Notes under the pieces: generated by a model
Told to the model about the DNA's origin: nothing
Seen by the model: the letters and a program-made list of their open reading frames with translations, nothing else
The model's database searches: none
Translations under genes and position numbers: made by a program
NCBI RefSeq assembly: GCF_000203915.1
Contig: NC_008391.1
Location: forward strand, 1,364,001-1,428,000
Origin: Burkholderia ambifaria AMMD
GTDB taxonomy: Bacteria > Pseudomonadota > Gammaproteobacteria > Burkholderiales > Burkholderiaceae
Reading direction: 5' to 3'
Length of the DNA: 64,000 nt
Shown here: in pieces, positions 9,806-18,429 of the stretch
Layout of the letters: every line of letters starts with the position of its first letter
Numbering within the stretch: position 1 is the first letter of the stretch

Positions 9806-10509
9806 GGCGTCAGCGGCCGTCGCGCGAGATTGAGCACGTTCGGATGCACGCGCACGCCGCTGCGCGCGACGGCATCGAGATTGATGTCGAACGTCACGCG
9901 TTCTCCATCGACGGTGAGGCAGAACATGGCACCCGCGGTGCAGGACTCGTCGTGTTCGGCGATCGTCAGCACCGGGCGGCCCGCCAGCGCGGCTCTCACC
10001 CGTGCTCGCTGATCGTCGCCCAGGGTGCCGAGATACACGACGTCGCATGCGAGGCCGAGCGCGGAATCGTCGAAGCGCACGCGCTGCACGTCGAGCACGG
10101 TCGCGCCGGCCTGCAACGTGTCGGTGAGGCCGGCCGCGTAGTCGGGGCGACCGGTCACGCACAAATGCAGACGAACGGGCGTCGACGGCCAGCGCGTGAA
10201 ACTGACGATGCCGAGCACGACCTGGCGCACGGTGGAGTCGTGTGAGGAAATCGCGGGATTGGCAGGAGTGACGGCCGGCCCGGGGGCGGCGATGCGCACG
10301 GTTTCGCCCGGCTCGTCCGGATCGGCAGACGCCCCGGCGAGGACGGCCGGCGCACCGCTCAGAACGCAAACGATTGCGACGAACGCGCGGCGTAACGTGG
10401 CGACTCGGCCCGGTCGGCCGGACGCCGTATGCGCAGCGATGGCCGCCGCGCGCACTGGCGTCGATACGGCTGCATGACTCGCAGCCGCCGCGCACACACT
10501 CGCATCCAT
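9802..10509 (-). CDS. yfiR: YfiR-family periplasmic repressor (DUF4154)
   Basis: Periplasmic regulator of YfiN, 235 residues. A hydrophobic signal segment (FVAIVCVLSGAPAVLAG) lies at about residues 43-59; the long N-terminal lead before it makes the true start uncertain, and no strong ribosome site is visible at 10509. The mature domain shows the DUF4154 pattern VLGIVSFTRWP, LHLCVTGRP, CDVVYLGTL, RPVLTIAEHDESCTAGAMFCL and VTFDINLDAVARSGVRVHPNVLNLA. Cysteines that could act in redox control are present. It heads the operon and overlaps yfiN by four bases, so stoichiometry is probably coupled. Confidence 0.85.
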   Translation of the reverse strand: MDASVCAAAASHAAVSTPVRAAAIAAHTASGRPGRVATLRRAFVAIVCVLSGAPAVLAGASADPDEPGETVRIAAPGPAVTPANPAISSHDSTVRQVVLGIVSFTRWPSTPVRLHLCVTGRPDYAAGLTDTLQAGATVLDVQRVRFDDSALGLACDVVYLGTLGDDQRARVRAALAGRPVLTIAEHDESCTAGAMFCLTVDGERVTFDINLDAVARSGVRVHPNVLNLARRPLTP

Positions 10510-10956
10510 GATGGAAACATCTGCTGCAGTCGTTCCCGGCGCTACCGCTTACCTGCATGCGCATGCAAGCACCGTCTCACGCGCACGAATGCTTCCATCT
10601 TAGGTAAAAATTCGTATCCCAAACCAGTGGGATACACCCGCGAATAACATCGGAAAGTATGTTGAATCGCGGCTGTACACATCGATACGAGCGAACGCGT
10701 TAGCCGACGTCGATCGAGTCGCGACGCCAATACATTGATCAGTGGATTGGACGCCCGGTTACGTCAGGTTATCGATCGGGGCAAGCTGTTGAGGACCTTG
10801 TCTGCGTCAGCCGTCGTGATCGGCAATGCGTGTACGCTCGACGGCCATACGGGGCAATATGGCAGGCCGCGAATCAACCTCGCCGACAATATCGATGCGT
10901 GACTCCTGCCGCCATATCCGCCGGAATGCCGGAGCCGACCCGAACATTGGAGCGTC
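10510..10956. other. Divergent intergenic region yfiR / LysR regulator
   Basis: About 450 bases between two divergently transcribed units, so promoters for both should lie here. The inverted repeat at 10614-10635 is the only strong structure seen. A candidate LysR-type site has not been pinned down. No gene is present. Confidence 0.4.
10614..10635 (-). promoter_or_regulatory. Perfect inverted repeat upstream of yfiR
   Basis: GTATCCCA and TGGGATAC are perfect 8-base arms around AACCAG. An outer ATTCG/CGAAT pair extends the symmetry. It lies about 105 bases upstream of the yfiR start. On the minus strand it is followed by GAATTTTT, so it could act as an operator or as a leader attenuator. Confidence 0.4.
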
Positions 10957-11844
10957 ATGAAAATAGAAAACTCGGAACTCGAAGCGTTCGTCGCCGTCGC
11001 GGAACTCGGCACGTTTCATCGCGCGGCGGAAAAGCTGCACCTGACGCAGCCGGGGCTGTCGCGCCGGATCCAGAAGCTCGAACAAACGCTTGGCGTCGAG
11101 TTGTTCCAGCGCACCACTCGCAGCGTGACATTAACGGGCGTCGGTCGTCAGTTCCTGCCGATGGCGCGCGAGCAGATCGCCCAGCTCGGGATGATGCTGT
11201 CGTCGATCCAGGAAATCGCGCAAAAGCGCTACGGCAAGGTGCGGCTGTCATCGATCCCGACCGTCGTCGCGCAAACGCTGCCCGATGTACTGCGTCACTA
11301 CTCGGACAAGTATCCGCAGGTCGCCGTGCAGATCCTCGACGGCAATCACGACTTCGTACTGTCGCAGGTGCGCGCGGGCATCGCCGAGTTCGGCGTGAGC
11401 CTGCACCCGGGCGACGACGACGATCTGTTGTTCGAACCGCTGTTCACCGACCGCTACGTGCTGGCAGTCCACGAGGACGATCCGCTGGCACGCGCGGACG
11501 CCATCACGCTCGGCGAATTGCGGCACGCGAAGCTGATCATCGGCGGCCGCGACAGCGGCAACCGTCTGCTGCTCGAAATGCTGATGGGCCAGGAGGCGGT
11601 GCGAACCCGGTGGTTCTATGAGGTCGAGCACATCTCATGCGTCGCCGCGCTCGTGGCAGCCGGTGTCGGATGCGCGATCCTGCCCGAGAGCGCATTGCGT
11701 GCGTACGGCTCGCCCGAGGTACGCACGGTGCCGATCGCGAGCCCGACGATCGACCGCACGGTCGGCATCGTGCGGCATCGCACCATCTCGATGTCCAGCT
11801 TCGCGAGCGACCTCCATGCGCTGGTGAAGGCAGCGTTCGCATAA
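10957..11844 (+). CDS. LysR-family transcriptional regulator
   Basis: Cytoplasmic DNA-binding regulator, 295 residues. The N-terminal winged helix-turn-helix is textbook (LEAFVAVAELGTFHRAAEKLHLTQPGLSRRIQKLEQTLGVELFQRTTRSVTLT, residues 8-60). The effector domain follows, with RLSSIPTVVAQTLPDVLRHY and GVGCAILPESALRAYG. It lies 160 bases upstream of a D-aminoacylase gene and in the same direction, so it probably controls the D-amino-acid cluster to 17586. LysR regulators are normally divergent from their targets, so it could instead act on another locus. The effector is unknown. Confidence 0.88.
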   Translation: MKIENSELEAFVAVAELGTFHRAAEKLHLTQPGLSRRIQKLEQTLGVELFQRTTRSVTLTGVGRQFLPMAREQIAQLGMMLSSIQEIAQKRYGKVRLSSIPTVVAQTLPDVLRHYSDKYPQVAVQILDGNHDFVLSQVRAGIAEFGVSLHPGDDDDLLFEPLFTDRYVLAVHEDDPLARADAITLGELRHAKLIIGGRDSGNRLLLEMLMGQEAVRTRWFYEVEHISCVAALVAAGVGCAILPESALRAYGSPEVRTVPIASPTIDRTVGIVRHRTISMSSFASDLHALVKAAFA

Positions 11845-12005
11845 CGCCGCGGGCCGCGTGGCGTCGCCGCATTGATGCCGGTTTCGCATGAATCGTGAGC
11901 CGAACGGCATTGGACGCCCGAAAAATGGCTGGTGACGATGGTGGCGAACATGAACGACGGAAACGGGCAGCGCCCCGGTTCCGGGCTGATTCTGGAGGAG
12001 CCACC

Positions 12006-13442
12006 ATGCATTTCGACGTGATCCTGCGCCGCGGCGAACTGATCGACGGTACGGGAGCCGCGCGCTTCGAGGCCGATCTCGGCGTGACCGGCGAGCGCAT
12101 CGCCGCGATCGGCGACCTGAGCGGCGCAACCGCCGTGCACACGCTCGATGCGAACGGCCTGGTCGTCGCGCCGGGCTTCATCGACAGCCACACGCACGAC
12201 GATGCGTTCGTGCTGACCGCCCCCGACGTCGAGCCGAAAGTTGCGCAAGGCGTGACCACGGTGATCGCCGGTAATTGCGGGATCAGTCTCGCGCCGCTGC
12301 TCGCGGAACGCGACGTGCCGCAACCGCTCGACCTGCTGGGCGCATGGCAGTCGTTTCGCTTTCCGTCCTTTCGCGCCTATCTCGACGCGCTCGACGCAAC
12401 GCCCGCCGCCATCAACACGGCGGCCCTGGTCGGCCACTCGACGCTGCGCGTGCGGCACATGGCCGATCTCGGACGCGCAGCCGACGCGGCGGAGATCGCG
12501 GCGATGGCGGCCGACGTGCGCGAGGCGATGACGGCCGGCGCATTCGGCGTCTCGACGGGCACCTTTTACCCGCCCGCGGCGGCCGCGACGACCGACGAGC
12601 TGATCGACGTGTGCGCGCCGCTGCGCGAGACGGGCGGCGTGTTCGCGACGCATCTGCGCGACGAAACCGATGCGATCATTGCGTCGCTCGACGAAGCTTT
12701 CTCGATCGGTCGCGCGCTCGACGTGCGCATCGTGCTGTCGCATCACAAGGTGGCCGGCAAGGCGAACCACGGCCGCTCGGTTGAGACGCTCGCGCATATC
12801 GATGCGCAGCGCATCCGGCAACCGCTGTGCCTCGACTGCCATCCGTATCCCGCCACGTCGACGATGCTGCGCGCGGATCGCATCCGCCAGTCGTCCCGCG
12901 TGCTCCTCGCATGGTCGAAGCCGCATCCCGAACTCGCGGGCCGCGAATTCGCCGAACTGCTGCCACTGTTCGGCGATTCCATCGACGCCGCGATCGATGC
13001 GCTGCGCCCCGCCGGCGCGATCTACTTCGTGATGGACGAAGCGGACGTCGAGCGCATCATGCGCCACGAACTGACGATGGTCGGCTCCGACGGCCTGCCC
13101 AACGACATGCGCCCGCATCCGCGGCTGTGGGGTACGTTTCCGCGCGTGCTCGGCGAATTCTCCCGCGAGCGCGGCCTGTTCCCGCTCGAAACCGCCGTGC
13201 GCAAGATGACAGCCCTCACTGCCGAACAATTCGGAATCGCGAAGCGCGGGCGCCTCTCGGTCGGTCACTACGCCGATTTGGTCGTGTTCGATCCGGCGCG
13301 CGTGATCGACCGTGCGACGTTCGCTCACCCGACGCTACGCCCTGAAGGCATCGAGCACGTGTTCGTCAACGGCCGAGCCGTGCTCGAACACGGCCGGCAC
13401 ACCGGCACGCGCCCCGGCCGGGCGCTACGCCGCGCAAGCTAG
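12006..13442 (+). CDS. N-acyl-D-amino-acid deacylase (D-aminoacylase, amidohydrolase superfamily)
   Basis: Zinc hydrolase releasing D-amino acids from N-acyl-D-amino acids, 478 residues. The start at 12006 (MHFDVILRRGELIDGTG) has GGAGGAG just upstream; the frame is open to 11895 without support. The metal site begins with SHTHD (His62, His64), and IAGNCGIS places Cys91 29 residues after His62. The family D-aminoacylase has the same 29-residue spacing between these metal ligands. FATHLRDE, VLSHHKVAGKANHG and the final LVVFDPARVIDRATF are also typical. It heads a cluster with a transporter, an amidase and an FAD oxidoreductase, consistent with stepwise use of acylated or amidated D-amino acids. 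Whether the acyl group is acetyl or formyl is unknown. Confidence 0.88.
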   Translation: MHFDVILRRGELIDGTGAARFEADLGVTGERIAAIGDLSGATAVHTLDANGLVVAPGFIDSHTHDDAFVLTAPDVEPKVAQGVTTVIAGNCGISLAPLLAERDVPQPLDLLGAWQSFRFPSFRAYLDALDATPAAINTAALVGHSTLRVRHMADLGRAADAAEIAAMAADVREAMTAGAFGVSTGTFYPPAAAATTDELIDVCAPLRETGGVFATHLRDETDAIIASLDEAFSIGRALDVRIVLSHHKVAGKANHGRSVETLAHIDAQRIRQPLCLDCHPYPATSTMLRADRIRQSSRVLLAWSKPHPELAGREFAELLPLFGDSIDAAIDALRPAGAIYFVMDEADVERIMRHELTMVGSDGLPNDMRPHPRLWGTFPRVLGEFSRERGLFPLETAVRKMTALTAEQFGIAKRGRLSVGHYADLVVFDPARVIDRATFAHPTLRPEGIEHVFVNGRAVLEHGRHTGTRPGRALRRAS

Positions 13443-13532
13443 GATCGGCCGGCCCATGGCGCGCCTTTGCGCTGTCGCGGAAGCCGCCGCTCGCGCGGCC
13501 GCCGCGCTGGAGTCAACCTGCACGGAGTCACC

Positions 13533-14873
13533 ATGACGAATTCCAACGGCATCCCCACGCCGCGCGGCATGCAAACCGGCTCGGACCCGCATGCGGATGC
13601 CACCGCGCCCGGCATCGACGCGCTGTACACGCGCGTGAGCCGACGCATCATTCCGCTGATCCTTGTTTGCTACTTCTTCGGCTATCTCGACCGCGTCAAC
13701 GTCGGCTTCGCGAAGCTGCAGATGGTGACGGACTTGCATCTCACGGACGCTGCCTACGGCGTCGGCGCCGGTCTGTTCTTCGTCGGCTACCTGCTGCTGC
13801 AGGTGCCGGCCGGCTGGCTCGTGCGACGGATCGGCGTGAAGCGTTGTCTCGCCGGCTCGATGCTGACGTGGGGCATCGTGTCGGTCGCCACGCTCGCAAC
13901 CCGGGACACCGCGAGCTTCTATGTACTGCGCTTCCTGCTCGGCGTAACGGAAGCGAGCTTCTTTCCGGCCGTGATCGCCTACTTCAGCGTGTGGTTTCCG
14001 TCGCACCGGCTCGCCAAGGTGATGGCCTTCCTGTTTCTCGCCATGCCGCTGGGCGTGATCGTCGGCGGCCCGCTGTCGGGCTGGATCATGGACGCGACGC
14101 ATGGCGGCTTCGGGCTGCGCGGCTGGCAGTGGATGTTCCTGATCGAAGGCCTGCCGGCCATCGTGCTCGGCATGTATCTGCTCGTGCGTGTAACGGAACG
14201 GATCGACGATGCAGCGTGGCTGACCGACGCGGAAAAACGGATGATTCGCGCGGAGATGGCCCAGGAAGCGACAGGCAAGCGCACCCGCCTCGGCGCCGCG
14301 CTGCGCGAACCGACGCTATGGCTGCTGTTCGCGACATCGTTTCTCTACAACGTCGGCAACTATGGGCTGGTGTTCTGGATGCCGACGATGATCAAGGCAC
14401 TCGGGTCGCTGAGCAACCTCGGAATCGGCCTCGTCAGCGCCATTCCGTATCTGGTCGCGTCGGTCGCGATGGTCGCGAACGCGCAGCATTCGGTACGAAC
14501 CGGCGAGCGCCGATGGCATACGGCGCTGCCCGTCGCGATCGGCGGCGTCGCGCTGCTCGCGAGCCTCGGCGTGCGCACGCATCCGGTGCTCGCCGTCATG
14601 TGCCTGACCGCAGGCGTGGCGGGCATCATGAGCACGCTCGCGATGTTCTGGAGCTTGCCGTCGCGGATTCTCGCCGGCGAGGCCGCCGCGGGCGGCGCCG
14701 GGCTCGTCAACATCGGCGCGGCCGTCGCCGGGTTCGTCGGACCGACGCTGATGGGCTACGCGACGGGATTGACCGGCAGCACTGAACTCGGCGTCGCGCT
14801 GCTCGCCTTCACGCTATTCGCCGCCGCCGCGCTGATCCTGTCGATTCCGCGCCGGCTCATGGTGCGCGCGTGA
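13533..14873 (+). CDS. MFS transporter, anion:cation symporter (ACS) family
   Basis: Inner-membrane transporter, 446 residues with about 12 hydrophobic helices. The start at 13533 (MTNSNGIPTPRG) has GGAG nine bases upstream; the longer frame from 13467 overlaps poor sequence. The ACS hallmarks are present: YFFGYLDRVNVGFAKLQM in helix 1 and GVTEASFFPAVIAYFSVWFP near residue 145. The ACS family takes up organic anions such as hydroxy acids and N-acyl compounds. Placement between a D-aminoacylase and an amidase suggests uptake of N-acyl-D-amino acids or a related anion. Its stop overlaps the amidase start (GTGA). Confidence 0.87.
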   Translation: MTNSNGIPTPRGMQTGSDPHADATAPGIDALYTRVSRRIIPLILVCYFFGYLDRVNVGFAKLQMVTDLHLTDAAYGVGAGLFFVGYLLLQVPAGWLVRRIGVKRCLAGSMLTWGIVSVATLATRDTASFYVLRFLLGVTEASFFPAVIAYFSVWFPSHRLAKVMAFLFLAMPLGVIVGGPLSGWIMDATHGGFGLRGWQWMFLIEGLPAIVLGMYLLVRVTERIDDAAWLTDAEKRMIRAEMAQEATGKRTRLGAALREPTLWLLFATSFLYNVGNYGLVFWMPTMIKALGSLSNLGIGLVSAIPYLVASVAMVANAQHSVRTGERRWHTALPVAIGGVALLASLGVRTHPVLAVMCLTAGVAGIMSTLAMFWSLPSRILAGEAAAGGAGLVNIGAAVAGFVGPTLMGYATGLTGSTELGVALLAFTLFAAAALILSIPRRLMVRA

Positions 14874-16228
14874 GCGTGGTGCCTTCGATGCGCGGCGCGC
14901 TCGCGCTGGCGGCCGAGGTTCGCGCGGGGCGCGTGAGTGCAGTGTCGCTCGTGCAAACCGTGCTCGCCGATATCGCCGCGCGCGACGGCACCATCCATGC
15001 CTGCGCACAAACCTTCGACGCGCGCGCACTGCGTGACGCGCTGCGGATCGACGGCCTCGTGCGCAACGGGCGTGACCCCGGCCCGTTGGCGGGCGTGCCG
15101 TTTCTCGTGAAGTGGAATTTCGACGTGACGGGTTACACGGCGGTCGCGGGATCGCCGGCGCGCGCCGCATTGCCGGCCGCCGCCACCGATGCATCAGCGG
15201 TCGCGCGACTGTGCTCGGCCGGCGCGGTGCCGGTCGGCGCAACGCATATGGACGAACTCGCGTGCGGCGCCACCGGCGTGAATCCGCACTATGGCGCGGT
15301 GCGCTTGCCGGCTGACCCGGCACGCATGACGGGCGGCTCGTCGAGCGGCTCGGCCGCCGCCGTCGCCGCCGGATACGTACCGCTCGCGCTCGGCAGCGAC
15401 ACGAACGGCTCGATCCGCGCACCGGCGGCGCTGTGCGGCGTGTGGGGGTTTCGCCCAAGCGATGGGCGGCTGTCGCGAGCCGGTTGCCTGCCCTATGCCG
15501 AATCGCTCGACACGGTCGGCGGATTCGCGAACGATATCGACGATCTGGCGGCGCTGTATGACACGCTATGCGACGCGAATTCATTGCGCGCGCAACCGAT
15601 TCGCGATCCGGCCGCCCCGCTTCGCGTCGCCGTGCTGACGGGCGATTTCGACAGACTTGCCGATGCGGAAGCGCAACGGGCCGTCCGGCGCGCGGCGCTC
15701 TGTCTGCATGCGGTGGAATCCGTGCCGGTCGACAGCGACGAAGTCGCACGCGTGCGTGACGCGGCGACCGCGATATCGAATGTGGAGCTGGCCCGCACCC
15801 ATCGCGGGCTGCTCGACGCGCCGGCGGCGCTCGTCTCCGAACGCCTGCGCTCACGCATCGCAATCGGCCTCGCCACCCCCGACGCCGCTTATCGGGACGC
15901 GCTTGCCTGCCGTGACGCCTGGCGCACGCGCATCGAAGCGCTGTTCGCGCGCTACGACGTGCTGCTCGCGGCCGCGACGCCCTGTGCCGCACCGCGCGTC
16001 ACCGACGCGACCGTCGATGTCAACGGCGTCGCGCTCGAACCCGCGAAGACGCTCGGCCTGCTCACGCAGCCGATTTCGTTCGCGGGGCTGCCGGTCGTCA
16101 GCGCGCCGTGCTTCATGTCAGGTGAATTGCCGGTCGGGGTGCAGTTGATCGGCGCACCGCAAGCCGACGCGGTTTGCTTCGACGCCGCGCGGCAATTCGC
16201 TGTCGCCTGGAGCGACCTGCGCCGCTAA
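14870..16228 (+). CDS. Amidase-signature family amidohydrolase
   Basis: Ser-cisSer-Lys hydrolase, 452 residues. The GTG start at 14870 overlaps the transporter stop by four bases. The catalytic triad can be placed: Lys81 in FLVKWNFDV, the cis-serine Ser157 in TGGSSSGSAAAVAAG, and the nucleophile Ser181 in GSDTNGSIR. The spacing of 76 and 24 residues fits the family. The C-terminal part has PISFAGLPVVSAPC, also typical. The sequence around the lysine (KWN in place of KDN) and Asn179 are modest variants. It is close to amidases grouped with AtzF/allophanate hydrolase. In this cluster it may cleave an amide of the imported compound; the substrate is not known. Confidence 0.85.
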   Translation: MSVVPSMRGALALAAEVRAGRVSAVSLVQTVLADIAARDGTIHACAQTFDARALRDALRIDGLVRNGRDPGPLAGVPFLVKWNFDVTGYTAVAGSPARAALPAAATDASAVARLCSAGAVPVGATHMDELACGATGVNPHYGAVRLPADPARMTGGSSSGSAAAVAAGYVPLALGSDTNGSIRAPAALCGVWGFRPSDGRLSRAGCLPYAESLDTVGGFANDIDDLAALYDTLCDANSLRAQPIRDPAAPLRVAVLTGDFDRLADAEAQRAVRRAALCLHAVESVPVDSDEVARVRDAATAISNVELARTHRGLLDAPAALVSERLRSRIAIGLATPDAAYRDALACRDAWRTRIEALFARYDVLLAAATPCAAPRVTDATVDVNGVALEPAKTLGLLTQPISFAGLPVVSAPCFMSGELPVGVQLIGAPQADAVCFDAARQFAVAWSDLRR

Positions 16229-16344
16229 CGACGCGCCCCCCCTTGGTGCCCCGCCCCACCGCGAGTATCCTTGCGGTTCGAGCCACTCCAACCAGGGCGC
16301 ACACCGCACCGCGGCCAGGCGCCCCCGCTAACGGCCAATACACG

Positions 16345-17586
16345 ATGGATTTCGACGTAATCGTTCTGGGCGCAGGCATCGTCGGCGTCTCCGCCGCGCT
16401 GCACCTGCAGGATCGCGGCCGCAAGGTCGCCCTCATAGACCGCGGCGCGCCCGGCGAAGGCACGAGCTTCGGCAACGCCGGGCTGATCGAGCGCTCGTCG
16501 ATCGAACCGTATCCGTTTCCGCGCAGCCCGTTCACGCTGATGCGCTACGCGCTGAACCGCTCCACCGATCTCTACTGGCACAGCACGTCGCTGCCCGCGT
16601 TCGCGCCGTGGCTCGCGCGTTTCTGGTGGGAATCGGCGCCGATGCGTCACGCAGCCGCGTCGCGCGACATGCTGCCGTTGATCGAGCGCTGCATCGTCGA
16701 GCACGACGCGCTGATCGCGCGTGCCGGCGCCGGGGAACTGGTGCGTGCAAGCGGCTGGATGGAAGCGTTCCGCACGCCGGCCGCATTCGAACGCGCGGTC
16801 GCCGATGCAGGGCTCACCGCGCGCCGCCACGGGCTCGGCATCACGCCGCTCGATGCCGCGGCACTTCGTGATCAGGAACCGAGCCTCGCGCCGGGCTTCT
16901 GCGGTGCACTCCACTGGCTCGATCCGAAAAGCGTCGTCGATCCGTCCGCGCTCGTCAAAACCTACGCGCAACTCTTCGTGCAAGGCGGCGGCACGCTGCT
17001 CACCGGCGATGCCGCGAGCCTCGACGCGTTGTCGCCAGGCTGGCAGGTCACGACGGAACAAGGCAAGATCGCCGCGCCGGCCGTGGTCGTCGCGCTCGGC
17101 CCATGGTCCGACACGGTGTTCGGCAAGTTCGGCTACAAGATTCCGCTGCGCGAGAAGCGCGGCTATCACATGCACTACGCGCCGTCCGAACGCGGCGCGC
17201 CGTCGGCGCCGATCGTCGATCGCGAATACGGCTACGTGATCGCGCCGATGCGGCGCGGATTGCGGCTGACCACCGGCGTCGAGATCGCGCGGCGCGGCCT
17301 GCCGCCGACCGGCGTGCAGCTCGATCGCGCGGAGCGCGTCGCACGCCCGGTGTTCGGCTTCGGCGAACGGCTCGACCCGCAGCCGTGGCTCGGCTTCCGG
17401 CCCTGCACGCCGGACATGCGGCCGGTGATCGGCCCCGCGCCCGCGCATCGCGGGCTGTGGTTCTCGTTCGGGCACAACCATCACGGGCTCACGCTCGGCC
17501 CCGTCTCCGGCCGCCTGCTGGCCGAGATGATGACGGGCGAAGCACCGTTCACCGATCCGACGCCCTACCGCGCCGATCGCTTCTGA
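16345..17586 (+). CDS. DadA-like FAD-dependent D-amino acid dehydrogenase/oxidoreductase
   Basis: DAO-fold flavoenzyme, 413 residues. The start at 16345 (MDFDVIVLGAGIVGVSAALHLQDRG) begins directly with the FAD dinucleotide-binding motif GAGIVG; the frame extends upstream to 16174 without reason. The flavin-contact motif GTSFGNAGLIE near residue 45 is characteristic of DadA. LWFSFGHNHHGLTLGPVSGRLLAEMM closes the FAD site. The likely reaction is oxidative deamination of a D-amino acid to a keto acid with electrons passed to the respiratory chain. It ends the cluster, turning the D-amino acid from the deacylase into central metabolites. Confidence 0.87.
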   Translation: MDFDVIVLGAGIVGVSAALHLQDRGRKVALIDRGAPGEGTSFGNAGLIERSSIEPYPFPRSPFTLMRYALNRSTDLYWHSTSLPAFAPWLARFWWESAPMRHAAASRDMLPLIERCIVEHDALIARAGAGELVRASGWMEAFRTPAAFERAVADAGLTARRHGLGITPLDAAALRDQEPSLAPGFCGALHWLDPKSVVDPSALVKTYAQLFVQGGGTLLTGDAASLDALSPGWQVTTEQGKIAAPAVVVALGPWSDTVFGKFGYKIPLREKRGYHMHYAPSERGAPSAPIVDREYGYVIAPMRRGLRLTTGVEIARRGLPPTGVQLDRAERVARPVFGFGERLDPQPWLGFRPCTPDMRPVIGPAPAHRGLWFSFGHNHHGLTLGPVSGRLLAEMMTGEAPFTDPTPYRADRF

Positions 17587-17600
17587 GCGCGCGCGCTCAG
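17583..17600. terminator. 18-bp perfect palindrome spanning both stop codons
   Basis: The palindrome CTGAGCGCGCGCGCTCAG covers the TGA of the FAD oxidoreductase on plus and the TGA of the FadR-like regulator on minus. It could fold in both transcripts as a short bidirectional hairpin, but no T-run follows in either direction. Confidence 0.4.
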
Positions 17601-18358
17601 TCGAGCGCGCGGCCGAAGATCCGGATCACCTCGTCGAGATGCTCGGCCATCGCGCGGCGCGCGGCCTCGGGGTCGCGTGCGCGGATCGCGTCGAGGATCG
17701 CGCGGTGTTCCAGCTCCGACCGGTGCGGCATGTCGTTCGGCATGTACAGCGACTGCAGGCGCTGGAACATCAGGTCGTACTTGTGCGCGAGCAACTGCTT
17801 GATCATCAGCGCATAAGCCGGGTTGTCGCTCGCTTCCGCGATACGGATATGGAACAGCCGGTCGCCCGGATGCGTGAGCGAGCCGCTGCGGTTGTCTTCC
17901 TGGTTGCGCAGGAACGCGTCGTGAATCCCTTCGATCTGCTCGTCCGAGCCGTGTTTCGCCGCGAGCGATGCGGCTTCCGGCTCGATCAGCCGGCGCGCCT
18001 GCAACAGCGCGAACGGCGGGATTTCGGTATCGAGGTCGAGCGCGATGCCGAGCTCGGGATCGATCTCGACGATCGAAAACGGCGCAACCTTCGTGTCGGG
18101 CCGCGGTGCCGGTGCGGCAGCCGCCTCGGGTTGGCGCACCTTCACGCCGTCGCCGACACGCACGCTGACGAGCCCGCTCACTTCAAGCGCGATCAGCGCC
18201 TCGCGCACCGACGTGCGCGACACGCCGAACTGCTCGGCCAGTTCGCGCTCGGGCGGCAGATAGCTGCCCGGCGGAAAATCGCCAGAGCCGATCATCGCGC
18301 TGAGCTTGTCGGCGATCTGCTGGTAGAGGCGGCGGTTCTGAATCGGCTGGATGGACAT
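17597..18358 (-). CDS. FadR-subfamily GntR transcriptional regulator
   Basis: DNA-binding regulator, 253 residues. The N-terminal winged helix has LPPERELAEQFGVSRTSVREALIALEVSGLVSVRVGDGVKV (residues 34-74). A Pro/Ala-rich linker follows, and then an all-helical FCD effector domain with LLQARRLIEPEAASLAAKHG and FHIRIAEASDNPAY. It is the last gene of the fucose-type operon, 71 bases after the lactonase gene, so it is probably autoregulated with the pathway. It is expected to repress the promoter near 26850 until a sugar acid intermediate binds. Confidence 0.88.
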   Translation of the reverse strand: MSIQPIQNRRLYQQIADKLSAMIGSGDFPPGSYLPPERELAEQFGVSRTSVREALIALEVSGLVSVRVGDGVKVRQPEAAAAPAPRPDTKVAPFSIVEIDPELGIALDLDTEIPPFALLQARRLIEPEAASLAAKHGSDEQIEGIHDAFLRNQEDNRSGSLTHPGDRLFHIRIAEASDNPAYALMIKQLLAHKYDLMFQRLQSLYMPNDMPHRSELEHRAILDAIRARDPEAARRAMAEHLDEVIRIFGRALD

Positions 18359-18429
18359 ACGTTGATACAGGTAAGCGGTTGTGTTGCGGACGGCCCGACG
18401 CGTGAAGCATCGGGCCGCTCGCGCCTATT

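Noticed and set aside
8537..10564. 675-codon minus ORF as a single protein
   Set aside because: The first third is out of frame with yfiR and is a shadow; the real YfiN starts at 9805 in overlap with the yfiR stop.
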